Shown piece after piece: positions 6,389 through 13,814 of a stretch of 31,224 nucleotides of DNA. Under the pieces are notes generated by a model, which had not been told where the DNA came from, did not search any database, and worked only from the letters and a program-made list of their open reading frames with translations. Every line of letters starts with the position of its first letter. Positions within the stretch are counted from its first letter, which is position 1. Both the position numbers and the translations under genes were made by a program. Origin of the DNA: a virus; the IMG/VR virus record IMGVR_UViG_3300048130_000049, positions 1 through 31,224 of that record. One strand, given 5' to 3'.

Positions 6389-6903
6389 GTCGTTTCATAC
6401 TCTACAAACCTACACCAGAAGATGTCGCTGAAGCGTGCCGGAGATCTGACGCCTTAGGAAATCTCAGGACATCGTTCACTAACGGTAAAGGAAACATGAC
6501 TGGCTTCTTAGGTGAGGTCGCTTTTGAAAAAACTTTTAAACAGTTCGACTACGTAGGAGATAAGTCTTACACTCACGACTACGAATACAAAGGTCTCAAG
6601 GTTGACGTTAAGGCTAAGAGCTGCAACACACCACCTAAGTTAAATTACAATGCCTCTGTAGTCAGGACTAAGTTCAGCAAGTTTGAGGCCGACGTATACT
6701 TCTTCATGCGCGTCCACAAAGGTCTGCGAAAGGTATGGCTTTGCGGGTGGTCCCCTAAGAAATCCATCATCCACAAAAAACGATTCAACGAAAGAGGTGA
6801 GCGTGACGCAGACGGATTTAGATTCAAAGCTGATGGCTACAATATCGAGATCAAGAGAACTCGTCGGCCAGACGCTTTCGAGTCACTGCTCCTCCGGCGG
6901 TAG
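6385..6903 (+). CDS. PD-(D/E)XK-like nuclease
   Basis: A 172-residue protein with the layout of the PD-(D/E)XK superfamily. A helix carries GFLGEVAFEK (E44), an acidic strand segment THDYEYKG (D65) leads to VDVKAKS (D74, K76), and a following segment holds ADVYFFMRV and VWLCGW. The same order appears in the minus-strand protein at 13075-13638, so the two look paralogous. Phage enzymes of this type degrade host DNA or resolve branches, but specificity cannot be read here. It starts in ATGA overlap with the basic gene and its last 21 bases overlap the end of a convergent minus-strand gene. Putative resolvase or restriction-like roles are alternatives. Confidence 0.65.
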   Translation: MSRFILYKPTPEDVAEACRRSDALGNLRTSFTNGKGNMTGFLGEVAFEKTFKQFDYVGDKSYTHDYEYKGLKVDVKAKSCNTPPKLNYNASVVRTKFSKFEADVYFFMRVHKGLRKVWLCGWSPKKSIIHKKRFNERGERDADGFRFKADGYNIEIKRTRRPDAFESLLLRR

Positions 6904-7110
6904 GCAGTTATGGTGGATGTGACCCGTCTTTTTATAAACGGGCCTTATACCGTTAGGAGCGACAAAATCTACAAACTCACTGAGTGGAGCATCTAAGTAA
7001 GCATCTATAACAGACGGGTCACCCCCAATTTGCTCTAGAATTTGTCTGAGTTCCATCCAAAACTCACCGCAGAGTTCTTGCCTCCTGATCTGAAGATCTT
7101 CGTTTGTCAT
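6883..7110 (-). CDS. Small protein at end of replication operon
   Basis: A 75-residue acidic protein that starts inside the 3' end of the primase-helicase gene (47-base overlap, different frame). It ends seven codons inside the convergent plus-strand nuclease gene. It is helical at first (LQIRRQELCGEFWMELRQIL) and then contains GGDPSVIDAYLDAPLSEFV and HIHHNC. No family is recognised. Its protein-like composition and the way it fills the gap between convergent operons favour a real gene, but tail overlaps on both sides leave doubt. Confidence 0.5.
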   Translation of the reverse strand: MTNEDLQIRRQELCGEFWMELRQILEQIGGDPSVIDAYLDAPLSEFVDFVAPNGIRPVYKKTGHIHHNCLPPEEQ

Positions 7111-9259
7111 CCGCTGTATAACCTATATCGTAAATCTCACTCAGGTCAATGCTCCACAATTTACCGCCGCCTTGTCCTTGAGAAATAACGGGTCGGATCT
7201 TTTTATTGACTCGGCTCGCCTCTTCAAGAGTTATCATCCCCCTTCGACAAAACTCCAGATTACGAGAAGAACCTACGTCACGCCCATTATTCAATTCGTG
7301 GAGCGCCACTTGAAACTCAGTGAGAGTCCCACTCCATAGGTCCAAGTCAGGGTAAACTTCACGGCAACGCTTGGCGAAGAACTCGACTAGCTCTGCAATC
7401 GAACTACGGCTGCTGTTATCATAAGCGGCATCGGCAATGGTAGGCTCGATGTATGACTTAACTCCGAACCGCCCAACGTCTTCAACTTCTTTAGGGATCT
7501 TCCAGTCGAGGAGGAACTTACCAAAGTGCGGCAGTTCTTGTTCGATGGTAGCTTCTAACTGGGCGTTAGGTGGGAATGATGTTGTAGAGGAGTCAGCAAT
7601 CAATAAGGCCATAAGCTTATCACGGTTACTGGTATCCAAAGAAGGAATCACCGACAGTGAATTGGCATCCATGTTTAGTGATAGTATAACTCTGCCTGTC
7701 CAAGGTATCGACATAGCGTCTGCGTATTTAGCCATATACTCCACTCTCGGGTTAGCTACTGCACGCTTTAGCAGTTCAGTCGCGCGTCTTTGGTCTTCAA
7801 AGCTAGCTGCCGAGGTCGTATCATCTATAACCCATGAGGCGACACGACCTAAGTCTTTGTTAAACTTCGTCTGACCTGACAGATAATCAGACGCATCAGA
7901 GAAACCCCCAACGAGTCCGCTGATAATTTTGTTCGACATTAGTGACTTGCCGCGACCCGTTGGCCCGACCAGCAGCAGAGCTTGTCCCTGTAGCGGAACC
8001 CTATCCAAAACCGCAGTGTAGAAACGCTGCATCCAAGAGTAAAAGTAATCTAGGGCTGGGTTCTTTGAACTATTCACAAATAGCTGACTGAACCATTGAT
8101 GTAGGAACGGCCACTTTGACGGGTCACCGTCACCGTCAGGGTGAACTGGAACTAGGTTAGAGCAGTTGAGAATCCTGCTAGCGTTATAAGATACGATGCG
8201 CTCGTTTGAGAACACAACAGGAGCAATCTCGTCGATTCGATTGTTATTACTAACTGTCAAGAGAGCTTCTTCTACTTCACTGATTGCCCTTCCTCTTCTA
8301 ACTCTTACAGAGAAGCCAGCTTGCCTAAGCTCAAGAAGGAGTTGTTCCTTCGGAATCGAGACTGCGTTCCCGTAGAGCAGCTTGAAAAAGGTCTTACCAT
8401 TAAACCAGTATTCGTCGAGGAGGTTAGCCAGCTTCTTGGTCTCATAGTCTTTGACGAATGAACTACCAAAGATTTCTGACCAACTCATGAATCCTTTACC
8501 AGCTCTGTCTGAATAACAGACGATACCATCTTCTACAACCTGACAACCGTCACGGTCAATACCGTCGTCAATCCAGAAAAGTGGTCCTCTGGCTCCTACT
8601 TCAAATTCACCGAACCACCGATTCGGGAATCGGGATTCAACTTCAGAGGCGACCACATCTAAAGGAATTGATGTGTCAGAAGACTCTGGTGGCTTAGACG
8701 ATACCGCCTTCGACAGGCAAGCGTGGGTTACTTGAGAAGTGATCTGCTCTCCTGTTTTTATCCAGTCTTCTCCTAACTCAAAATATTGATTAGGGCGTAG
8801 TGAAGTTTTATCAAAGCCCGCAAAAAGCTTATCCATTTTTATAGCCTTGTTCATGTAGTTCATAAACGACTCATACATAGATGGGTCTATAGGCATCGGC
8901 GTATCAAACTCCCACACTAATCGAAGGTATCCACTTTCTGTTCTACTAGCCCACGTAGGTAATGGGCTTGCCAGACACACTTTCTCAAGCTTGCTTTCAA
9001 AACTCACCCAATCAATTGGGGAGTCGTAATCAGCTACTACTCCATGAATCTTATGAACAGGATTGTCATTACTAACTCGTTTGGAAGGCGCACGTCCTTC
9101 AACACAAGAATAGAAAACGTGGTCGGTAGTGTTGTTACTACACCATTCGCGGTAGTCTGCTTTGTTCTTAAAGTTAGGTTTGGGTAGCTTCAGGTTATGA
9201 AGTTTACTCGTCTTCTCTGCTTTACTACCGCGTAGGTTACGTAAATATCTGTAGGTCAT
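7064..9259 (-). CDS. Primase / SF3-type replicative helicase
   Basis: A 731-residue replication protein. The N-terminal third resembles virus primase-polymerase (AEP-like) regions: GVVADYDSP at 73-81 gives a DxD-like acidic pair, then SRTESGYLRLVWEF and FDKTSLRPNQYFELG. The C-terminal part is an ATPase with Walker A GPTGRGKS at 432-439 and a Walker B-like SWVIDDTT near 475-482, as in DUF5906/SF3 helicases. It probably makes primers and unwinds DNA at the fork. The start overlaps the polymerase stop (TAATG), so polymerase and primase-helicase are coupled. The primase assignment rests on position and a few motifs, so helicase is the surer half. Confidence 0.75.
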   Translation of the reverse strand: MTYRYLRNLRGSKAEKTSKLHNLKLPKPNFKNKADYREWCSNNTTDHVFYSCVEGRAPSKRVSNDNPVHKIHGVVADYDSPIDWVSFESKLEKVCLASPLPTWASRTESGYLRLVWEFDTPMPIDPSMYESFMNYMNKAIKMDKLFAGFDKTSLRPNQYFELGEDWIKTGEQITSQVTHACLSKAVSSKPPESSDTSIPLDVVASEVESRFPNRWFGEFEVGARGPLFWIDDGIDRDGCQVVEDGIVCYSDRAGKGFMSWSEIFGSSFVKDYETKKLANLLDEYWFNGKTFFKLLYGNAVSIPKEQLLLELRQAGFSVRVRRGRAISEVEEALLTVSNNNRIDEIAPVVFSNERIVSYNASRILNCSNLVPVHPDGDGDPSKWPFLHQWFSQLFVNSSKNPALDYFYSWMQRFYTAVLDRVPLQGQALLLVGPTGRGKSLMSNKIISGLVGGFSDASDYLSGQTKFNKDLGRVASWVIDDTTSAASFEDQRRATELLKRAVANPRVEYMAKYADAMSIPWTGRVILSLNMDANSLSVIPSLDTSNRDKLMALLIADSSTTSFPPNAQLEATIEQELPHFGKFLLDWKIPKEVEDVGRFGVKSYIEPTIADAAYDNSSRSSIAELVEFFAKRCREVYPDLDLWSGTLTEFQVALHELNNGRDVGSSRNLEFCRRGMITLEEASRVNKKIRPVISQGQGGGKLWSIDLSEIYDIGYTADDKRRSSDQEARTLR

Positions 9260-11016
9260 TATTTTTGGTATTGGGTTAGAATTTCTCCCTCTGCATCCAG
9301 AGGAATATCGCTAATCCACTCAGGAGGAGTGGACATAATTTGGGTAATTTTTTGTAGGGTTTCTTCAGCTTTATCTTCATCACACTCGCAGATTACTTCA
9401 TCATGAACATGAAAAATAATATCTATGCCCGCCTTGTCGATCTCTAACATCATAAAACTAAAAATATCTCTGGCCAGAGCCTGCGAGAGATTCTCAGCGA
9501 GAACTCCACCCCATAGTTTCATGATGCGTTTCTGGCCATTTCGGTTAATACTGGAAACAAACTGGATTCGTCCTTGGGCCAGAGTCTTGCGAAGATTTCC
9601 GTAGTTAAGAGACCTCCCTGAAGGAAGCGTCAAAGACAGGCGACCCGCATTATATGCTCTATCGACTTCTTTGTCCAGTTTCTTCCAATAGCGAGGAACC
9701 TTTGCGAGCTTCCTACGATAAAGATTAACAGCGTCTTGAGCTTCTTGATGGGGCATATCATACATCTCAGCAAACCGATTAGCCCCCGCACCGTATCCAC
9801 AGCCTAATACGAGCGCCTTGACTTTGTGCCTCAGCTTGGCGTCTTCCTTCTTTAGGACTCCCCTATCTTCAGACCATAAGCCGAACTGGATTGCGAACGC
9901 TTCGTAGATATCATCTGATTTTTCAATAGCGTCCATTGTCTCTCGGTCACCGGACAGCCAGCACAGCGTACGGACTTCGATCTGCGAGAGGTCAACAACG
10001 ACTAGCTTCTTACCTTCAGGAGCAGTAATCAAGTTACGCATGTTGACTCCGAACATACCCTCTCTAGGCAAGTTCTGGAGGTTGAGGTTACCGCCACTAC
10101 CACTGAAGCGACCAGTGTGTCCGCCAAAATACATGATACCGCCGTAGTATCGATTGTCTGGCATCGTCGCATAATCGAAGCTATCGAGTTTTTTCTTAAT
10201 TGTGTTGATGCGTCGCCAGTTCGTTACAGCTTCGATCCATTTGTATTTGTGGCCGTGCGCCAGTATCCATCTCTGTGCATCGACATCAGTCTTAGCAAGA
10301 GAGGCAGGAGGCTCGATGCCGAGCTTGATGCAGTGTTCGTCAAATGCTTTTCGACTAAGTAAGGGTTTTTCGTCAGCCCAAGGGATCGCCTTCTCAGTTT
10401 CAAAGATGAGTTCATTGATCGTCTCTTTCGCTTTACGTAGAGCGTCTATATCAATAGGGATTCCTCTTTGAACGATTCGTCGGTTTGTGACGCTGATGTC
10501 TCGCTCAAACTGAGACCACTTAGACTCGTAAGCCTTCCACAGACGGAGACAGAGAACAGAGTCCTTGATGGCATATTCTTCTACTTCCTTCTGGAACTCT
10601 TTAGTCATACCAGTCCACGTCTTACCTGACATATTATCGCGAGTGGATTTGGAAATCTCTAAGTCGAAAGCCTCCGCAGTTGAGTTCTTCAACGATCTTG
10701 GTAGACCTACAGCAGCCGCCATATCCGCGGTGCAGTGCCATTCAGCGGGGGTTACTTCGGGCCACCAACCATAGTTAATCCCGTAGAGGTAAAGTGTTTC
10801 ATCAAATGATGCGTTATGTGACAGGACAATATTGCCGTTAAGCATTGGCCAGTCAAAATCTTCAGGATGCCCAACCCATTCGTATCCATCATCTCCGACG
10901 ATACTTACCATATAAGCGTCGAAGTCGTAATGAGAAAAGTACCCTAACGGGCCAAGCTTTCGGATAGAGCAGTGCTTATCGTAGTAAGTTTCAAAATCTA
11001 AGGCGTATGTATTCAT
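9259..11016 (-). CDS. Family A DNA polymerase with 3'-5' exonuclease
   Basis: A 585-residue PolA-type replicative polymerase without a 5'-3' exonuclease domain. The proofreading domain shows DFET (D7, E9), SHNASFD (D72) and YAIKD (Y148, D152). The polymerase domain has motif A VVVDLSQIEVR (D342), motif B RHKVKALVLGCGYG (R396, K400, Y408) and motif C HVHDE (D539, E540). The residue matching E. coli Phe762 is Leu404. In phage Pol I, Leu at this site has been linked in published marine virus work to slower or temperate-leaning lifestyles. The gene follows a terminator-like hairpin 20 bases upstream, and its stop overlaps the next start. All catalytic residues are present. Confidence 0.95.
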   Translation of the reverse strand: MNTYALDFETYYDKHCSIRKLGPLGYFSHYDFDAYMVSIVGDDGYEWVGHPEDFDWPMLNGNIVLSHNASFDETLYLYGINYGWWPEVTPAEWHCTADMAAAVGLPRSLKNSTAEAFDLEISKSTRDNMSGKTWTGMTKEFQKEVEEYAIKDSVLCLRLWKAYESKWSQFERDISVTNRRIVQRGIPIDIDALRKAKETINELIFETEKAIPWADEKPLLSRKAFDEHCIKLGIEPPASLAKTDVDAQRWILAHGHKYKWIEAVTNWRRINTIKKKLDSFDYATMPDNRYYGGIMYFGGHTGRFSGSGGNLNLQNLPREGMFGVNMRNLITAPEGKKLVVVDLSQIEVRTLCWLSGDRETMDAIEKSDDIYEAFAIQFGLWSEDRGVLKKEDAKLRHKVKALVLGCGYGAGANRFAEMYDMPHQEAQDAVNLYRRKLAKVPRYWKKLDKEVDRAYNAGRLSLTLPSGRSLNYGNLRKTLAQGRIQFVSSINRNGQKRIMKLWGGVLAENLSQALARDIFSFMMLEIDKAGIDIIFHVHDEVICECDEDKAEETLQKITQIMSTPPEWISDIPLDAEGEILTQYQK

Positions 11017-11035
11017 ATAAGTTTATTTGTGAGCA

Positions 11036-11084
11036 GAAAAAGCCCACCGCAAAGGGAAATGTTGGAAAACTCTGCGGTGGGCTT
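11036..11084 (-). terminator. Intrinsic terminator-like hairpin before polymerase
   Basis: AAGCCCACCGCA (11040-11051) and TGCGGTGGGCTT (11073-11084) form a perfect 12-bp stem with a 21-base loop. Read on the minus strand the stem is followed by a short T run, the usual form of an intrinsic terminator. It lies between the coiled-coil gene and the polymerase, in the middle of one operon, so partial termination or attenuation is likely. Confidence 0.75.
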
Positions 11085-11088
11085 GCTT

Positions 11089-11292
11089 CTAACTACTACT
11101 ATTCGATTCCAAATCTAATTCAGTCTGCTCACCAGTAACATGCTGGAGAGCTTCCCGAACTACCCTCAACTTTCGCAAGTTGGCTCCGACTTGGGAGAGC
11201 TGATCCTCGACTTCAGCGATCATGCCATCGAGCATCTTGATCTCTTCGAGAAGGAGATCACGGGTTTTTTCTTCTTTCTCTTCGTCAGTCAT
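11089..11292 (-). CDS. Small coiled-coil protein
   Basis: A 67-residue acidic protein that is almost all alpha-helical by composition: MTDEEKEEKTRDLLLEEI followed by heptad-like MLDGMIAEVEDQL and LRKLRVVREALQHV. It ends in LDLESNSSS. A coiled-coil dimer or a partner for a larger replication protein is likely, but no family is recognised. It lies two bases after the SSB-candidate gene and just before the hairpin that precedes polymerase. Confidence 0.6.
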   Translation of the reverse strand: MTDEEKEEKTRDLLLEEIKMLDGMIAEVEDQLSQVGANLRKLRVVREALQHVTGEQTELDLESNSSS

Positions 11293-11294
11293 AA

Positions 11295-11951
11295 CTACGC
11301 TCCAAGAAAGTTTTTAACGAATGCGGTAACAGCTTCATCGGCTTCTTCCTTAGTCACGGTAAGTGAAGGATTAAACCAAGTGTATTTACCCTTACTGAGT
11401 TCTTCAGAAACGAAGTTCCATACTTTGCTATGAATAGGGATTCCAGACTGAAGAGCGGCGAATGTCGCAAGACGCTTGTAGGTTGAACGGTATGCGTTCT
11501 TACCTACATTAATCTTACCCAACGCATAATTGTGGTCGCCGATAGGTAGCTGAAACGCCTCGTCGTTTTCACTACCTTCAGGCTGACGCATGAGGAGAGT
11601 GATCTCGGCGAACTCGGTCATATCCCACTCTGACTCTGCTGCAATAGCGTCAGACTCAGATTTAGACCAAGCGATACGGGGGATGTCCTCTTCATCGAAG
11701 GGGATGTTCTCCCGCCAGCCCTTCTGGGCAGCGACAGTGATCGTCTTAACCGGAGTGTCCGGTGGAGCGATCTCGTAAGTCTTGTCGAAAAGAATCGATC
11801 CAACTGGGGCGTCAGACTGAGACATCTTCTGGCAGACATTAATACGTGGAATCTCGATGTCCTCCACGTCGATTTCGATTCCGCTTACGTTGGTGGAGAG
11901 ACCAGTGTTGGTCTCGGCAGCAACGACTTCTTGGGTTTTGGTTTTAGCCAT
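11295..11951 (-). CDS. Unknown protein, candidate ssDNA-binding
   Basis: A 218-residue acidic protein. After a Thr/Ala-rich leader it has IEIPRINVCQKMS, a strand-rich middle (PVGSILFDKTYEI, VKTITVAAQKGW), GKINVGKNAYRSTYKRLATFA, and a conserved-looking ending with YTWFNPSLTV. Beta strands with aromatic residues, overall acidity and position between a RecB-like nuclease and the polymerase would fit a phage single-strand binding protein. No clear OB-fold motif is visible, so this is a guess from context. It has no Shine-Dalgarno site; A/T-rich bases precede the ATG. Confidence 0.6.
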   Translation of the reverse strand: MAKTKTQEVVAAETNTGLSTNVSGIEIDVEDIEIPRINVCQKMSQSDAPVGSILFDKTYEIAPPDTPVKTITVAAQKGWRENIPFDEEDIPRIAWSKSESDAIAAESEWDMTEFAEITLLMRQPEGSENDEAFQLPIGDHNYALGKINVGKNAYRSTYKRLATFAALQSGIPIHSKVWNFVSEELSKGKYTWFNPSLTVTKEEADEAVTAFVKNFLGA

Positions 11952-11972
11952 AATATCAATTATTGGTTTGGT

Positions 11973-13070
11973 TTATTGAGTCGCGACACTGTGTCGTTCG
12001 TCGGATGTTTCTACGATTCCTGCATCTTCGCATTCATCGAGGAAAGGTTGTTTGCTATCGGCTCCCGCTTTCTTGGCAACCTTGGCGAGCGGGATGTTAA
12101 CTTGATCAAGTAACGTGTCGAGATCTATTCCATGTTTCTTTGCAATTTTTACAAAAGTAGCATTATCAGAGATTTTTCGGGTTCGTCCCATCGAGCGAAG
12201 TTTAAGCCCGTCAAGCTTCTCGCCGTCTTTCAAAGCAGCTAACGTCTTCTTCTTAATAGACATAGACCAGTTCTCCACAATCTTCGCGATGTTGAATAGC
12301 TCAGAGAGTCTAGCTGGATTGTCAACGTCAGTCGGATCAATGTCTGGCAACGTGGTATCTAGTTTCTTAGCTACGCTGATAACGAGTCCGCCTAACGCAG
12401 GACAAGTATCTTCGTGCTTACAAAAACGACAATACTGAGTCGGGGTGCATTCCTCTAGTTCAGGTGTGCCAGACTCCCACTTAGGTCTAGTCTCTTCGCC
12501 AGCCTTGATCACTCGGCTAAGGTCTTCGACCAGAGTAGGGAGATCGTCTCGCGTAAACGTGTGATGAAGGGTCGCATTGTGTTGCGGCACGTAGAACGCA
12601 AAGACGATCTCCTGAATGTCTGGATACTTCTGGAAGGCTCCAGTCGTATAAGCTTTGGCCTGCCAGTTCTTATCGGGCGGATCGATGATACTGATTCCGG
12701 TTTTGTAGTCAGCCATGACGGCTCGGTCACCGCCTTTAAGGATTAGAAATCGGTCGCAGGTTCCCCACGTTTCTGTGCCTTCTAGAGCAACCTCAACTTG
12801 GATCTCGTTCAGCTCCTCAGAGACTTCTCCGAAGTTAGTCATGAAGTCCTGCTCCATCTCCACGATTTGCTCGTAGATCTCATGCTCTTGTTCAGTGTGG
12901 AGAGCAGAAGGATCGAAGACCTCAAGAGCCTCGTGGATTCTAGTCCCCATCTCAGCGGCGGCGGATGTGCCGTCACGGCCTTGGTAGCCAGCACAGGCGG
13001 CTACATACTTCAGGCTCGACGGAGAAAACTCCGCGTGGCCTCTGCTTTGGTGGTCTGGTTGGTTATTCAT
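11973..13070 (-). CDS. RecB/Cas4-like PD-(D/E)XK exonuclease with Cys cluster
   Basis: A 365-residue nuclease. The motifs of the RecB/Cas4 group appear in order: FSPSSLKYVAAC (C26), GTRIHEALE (H46), WGTCDRF (D106), MADYKTG (D121, K123) and WQAKAY (Q137, Y141). Further Cys at C208, C214, C217 and C223 (ECTPTQYCRFCKHEDTC) could with C26 hold an iron-sulfur cluster, as in AddB and Cas4. It probably degrades or end-processes DNA during recombination or host DNA breakdown. The C-terminal 120 residues are helical and Lys-rich. The neighbours are another nuclease upstream in transcription and the SSB candidate downstream. Confidence 0.85.
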   Translation of the reverse strand: MNNQPDHQSRGHAEFSPSSLKYVAACAGYQGRDGTSAAAEMGTRIHEALEVFDPSALHTEQEHEIYEQIVEMEQDFMTNFGEVSEELNEIQVEVALEGTETWGTCDRFLILKGGDRAVMADYKTGISIIDPPDKNWQAKAYTTGAFQKYPDIQEIVFAFYVPQHNATLHHTFTRDDLPTLVEDLSRVIKAGEETRPKWESGTPELEECTPTQYCRFCKHEDTCPALGGLVISVAKKLDTTLPDIDPTDVDNPARLSELFNIAKIVENWSMSIKKKTLAALKDGEKLDGLKLRSMGRTRKISDNATFVKIAKKHGIDLDTLLDQVNIPLAKVAKKAGADSKQPFLDECEDAGIVETSDERHSVATQ

Positions 13071-13074
13071 TATT

Positions 13075-13638
13075 TTAAAAACCGAATTCGGGATGTAATT
13101 CTTTTAGTTGGTTTTGATCAAGCCCGTATCCTTTCCCATAACCAAGATCAATAAGATTGTCTTCTTTAATTAATTCTTCTTTGGATGCCCACCCAACTAA
13201 TCTTACACAACGATTTTTAACAGTAGCGAGGACATAGACATCGATGTCGGGGTTTACTTTCCTAGTAGACAGAAGCATACCGTCTAAATGATGGGTAGAT
13301 TTTACATCGTAGCGTTGACCGTTAAGGACGCCGTCAGCACTACCACTTCTAGGTTTCAGACCTAAGTCTGGGAATGTGTTGAACGCTTTAGCAAAAGCAT
13401 ACTCAGCCTTCATACCCATCACGTCAGCCGCTGCGCCATCTTGGCCCCCCATTTTCGCGTCTTTAACGCGAGAACTTCTAGCGATCAGAGAGCGTAATCT
13501 CCCTACTGTTTCACATATTGTTATTTCGTCCGGTTCTAGGATCATTTTGATGCTCTTACCTGCCCCTATAACTTCACCCTCGCTTCTCCCTTTTACGTAA
13601 TCGAGATATTCACTAAGTGGTTTATATTCAATATCCAT
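13075..13638 (-). CDS. PD-(D/E)XK-like nuclease, paralog of 6385-6903
   Basis: A 187-residue protein with GMKAEYAFAKAF (E79), ADGVLNGQRYDVKST (D102, D111, K113) and later IDVYVLATV and VRLVGW. This order of helix-Glu, D, DxK and DVY/GW segments matches the plus-strand protein at 6385-6903. The pair are therefore probably distant paralogs within one phage, with different N-termini. The likely role is DNA cleavage in replication, packaging or host takeover; specificity is unknown. Its start overlaps the stop of the small upstream coiled-coil gene (TAATG). Confidence 0.65.
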   Translation of the reverse strand: MDIEYKPLSEYLDYVKGRSEGEVIGAGKSIKMILEPDEITICETVGRLRSLIARSSRVKDAKMGGQDGAAADVMGMKAEYAFAKAFNTFPDLGLKPRSGSADGVLNGQRYDVKSTHHLDGMLLSTRKVNPDIDVYVLATVKNRCVRLVGWASKEELIKEDNLIDLGYGKGYGLDQNQLKELHPEFGF

Positions 13639-13808
13639 TATACTTCAGTTTTAGTGGTCGATTCTTTTATGTGCGTTACCTCACGCTGGAGGTAGTCGCG
13701 TTTCTTGAGTGTGCGCTCAACTTTGTGGTTTAGCATGTATATCTCATCCTCAAGTAATTTGAGGCGTATCTTTTCTGCATCTGATAGGTATTTAGTGCTT
13801 TCGTTCAT
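13638..13808 (-). CDS. Small coiled-coil protein
   Basis: A 56-residue gene, short enough to be missed by simple length filters. The protein (MNESTKYLSDAEKIRL, LLEDEIYMLNHKVERTLKK, YLQREVTHIKEST) is a single charged helix with heptad spacing. It starts at ATG 13808, six bases after the SF2 helicase stop, and its stop overlaps the ATG of the nuclease (TAATG). No family is recognised. Position and coupling make it real, and partner binding to helicase or nuclease is possible. Confidence 0.6.
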   Translation of the reverse strand: MNESTKYLSDAEKIRLKLLEDEIYMLNHKVERTLKKRDYLQREVTHIKESTTKTEV

Positions 13809-13814
13809 TTTGTT

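Noticed and set aside
6919-8127. GACGGGTCAC seen three times (6919-6928 inverted, 7013-7022, 8118-8127)
   Set aside because: Two copies encode the same short peptide GDPS on the minus strand and no gene boundary is shared, so chance and coding constraint explain them.
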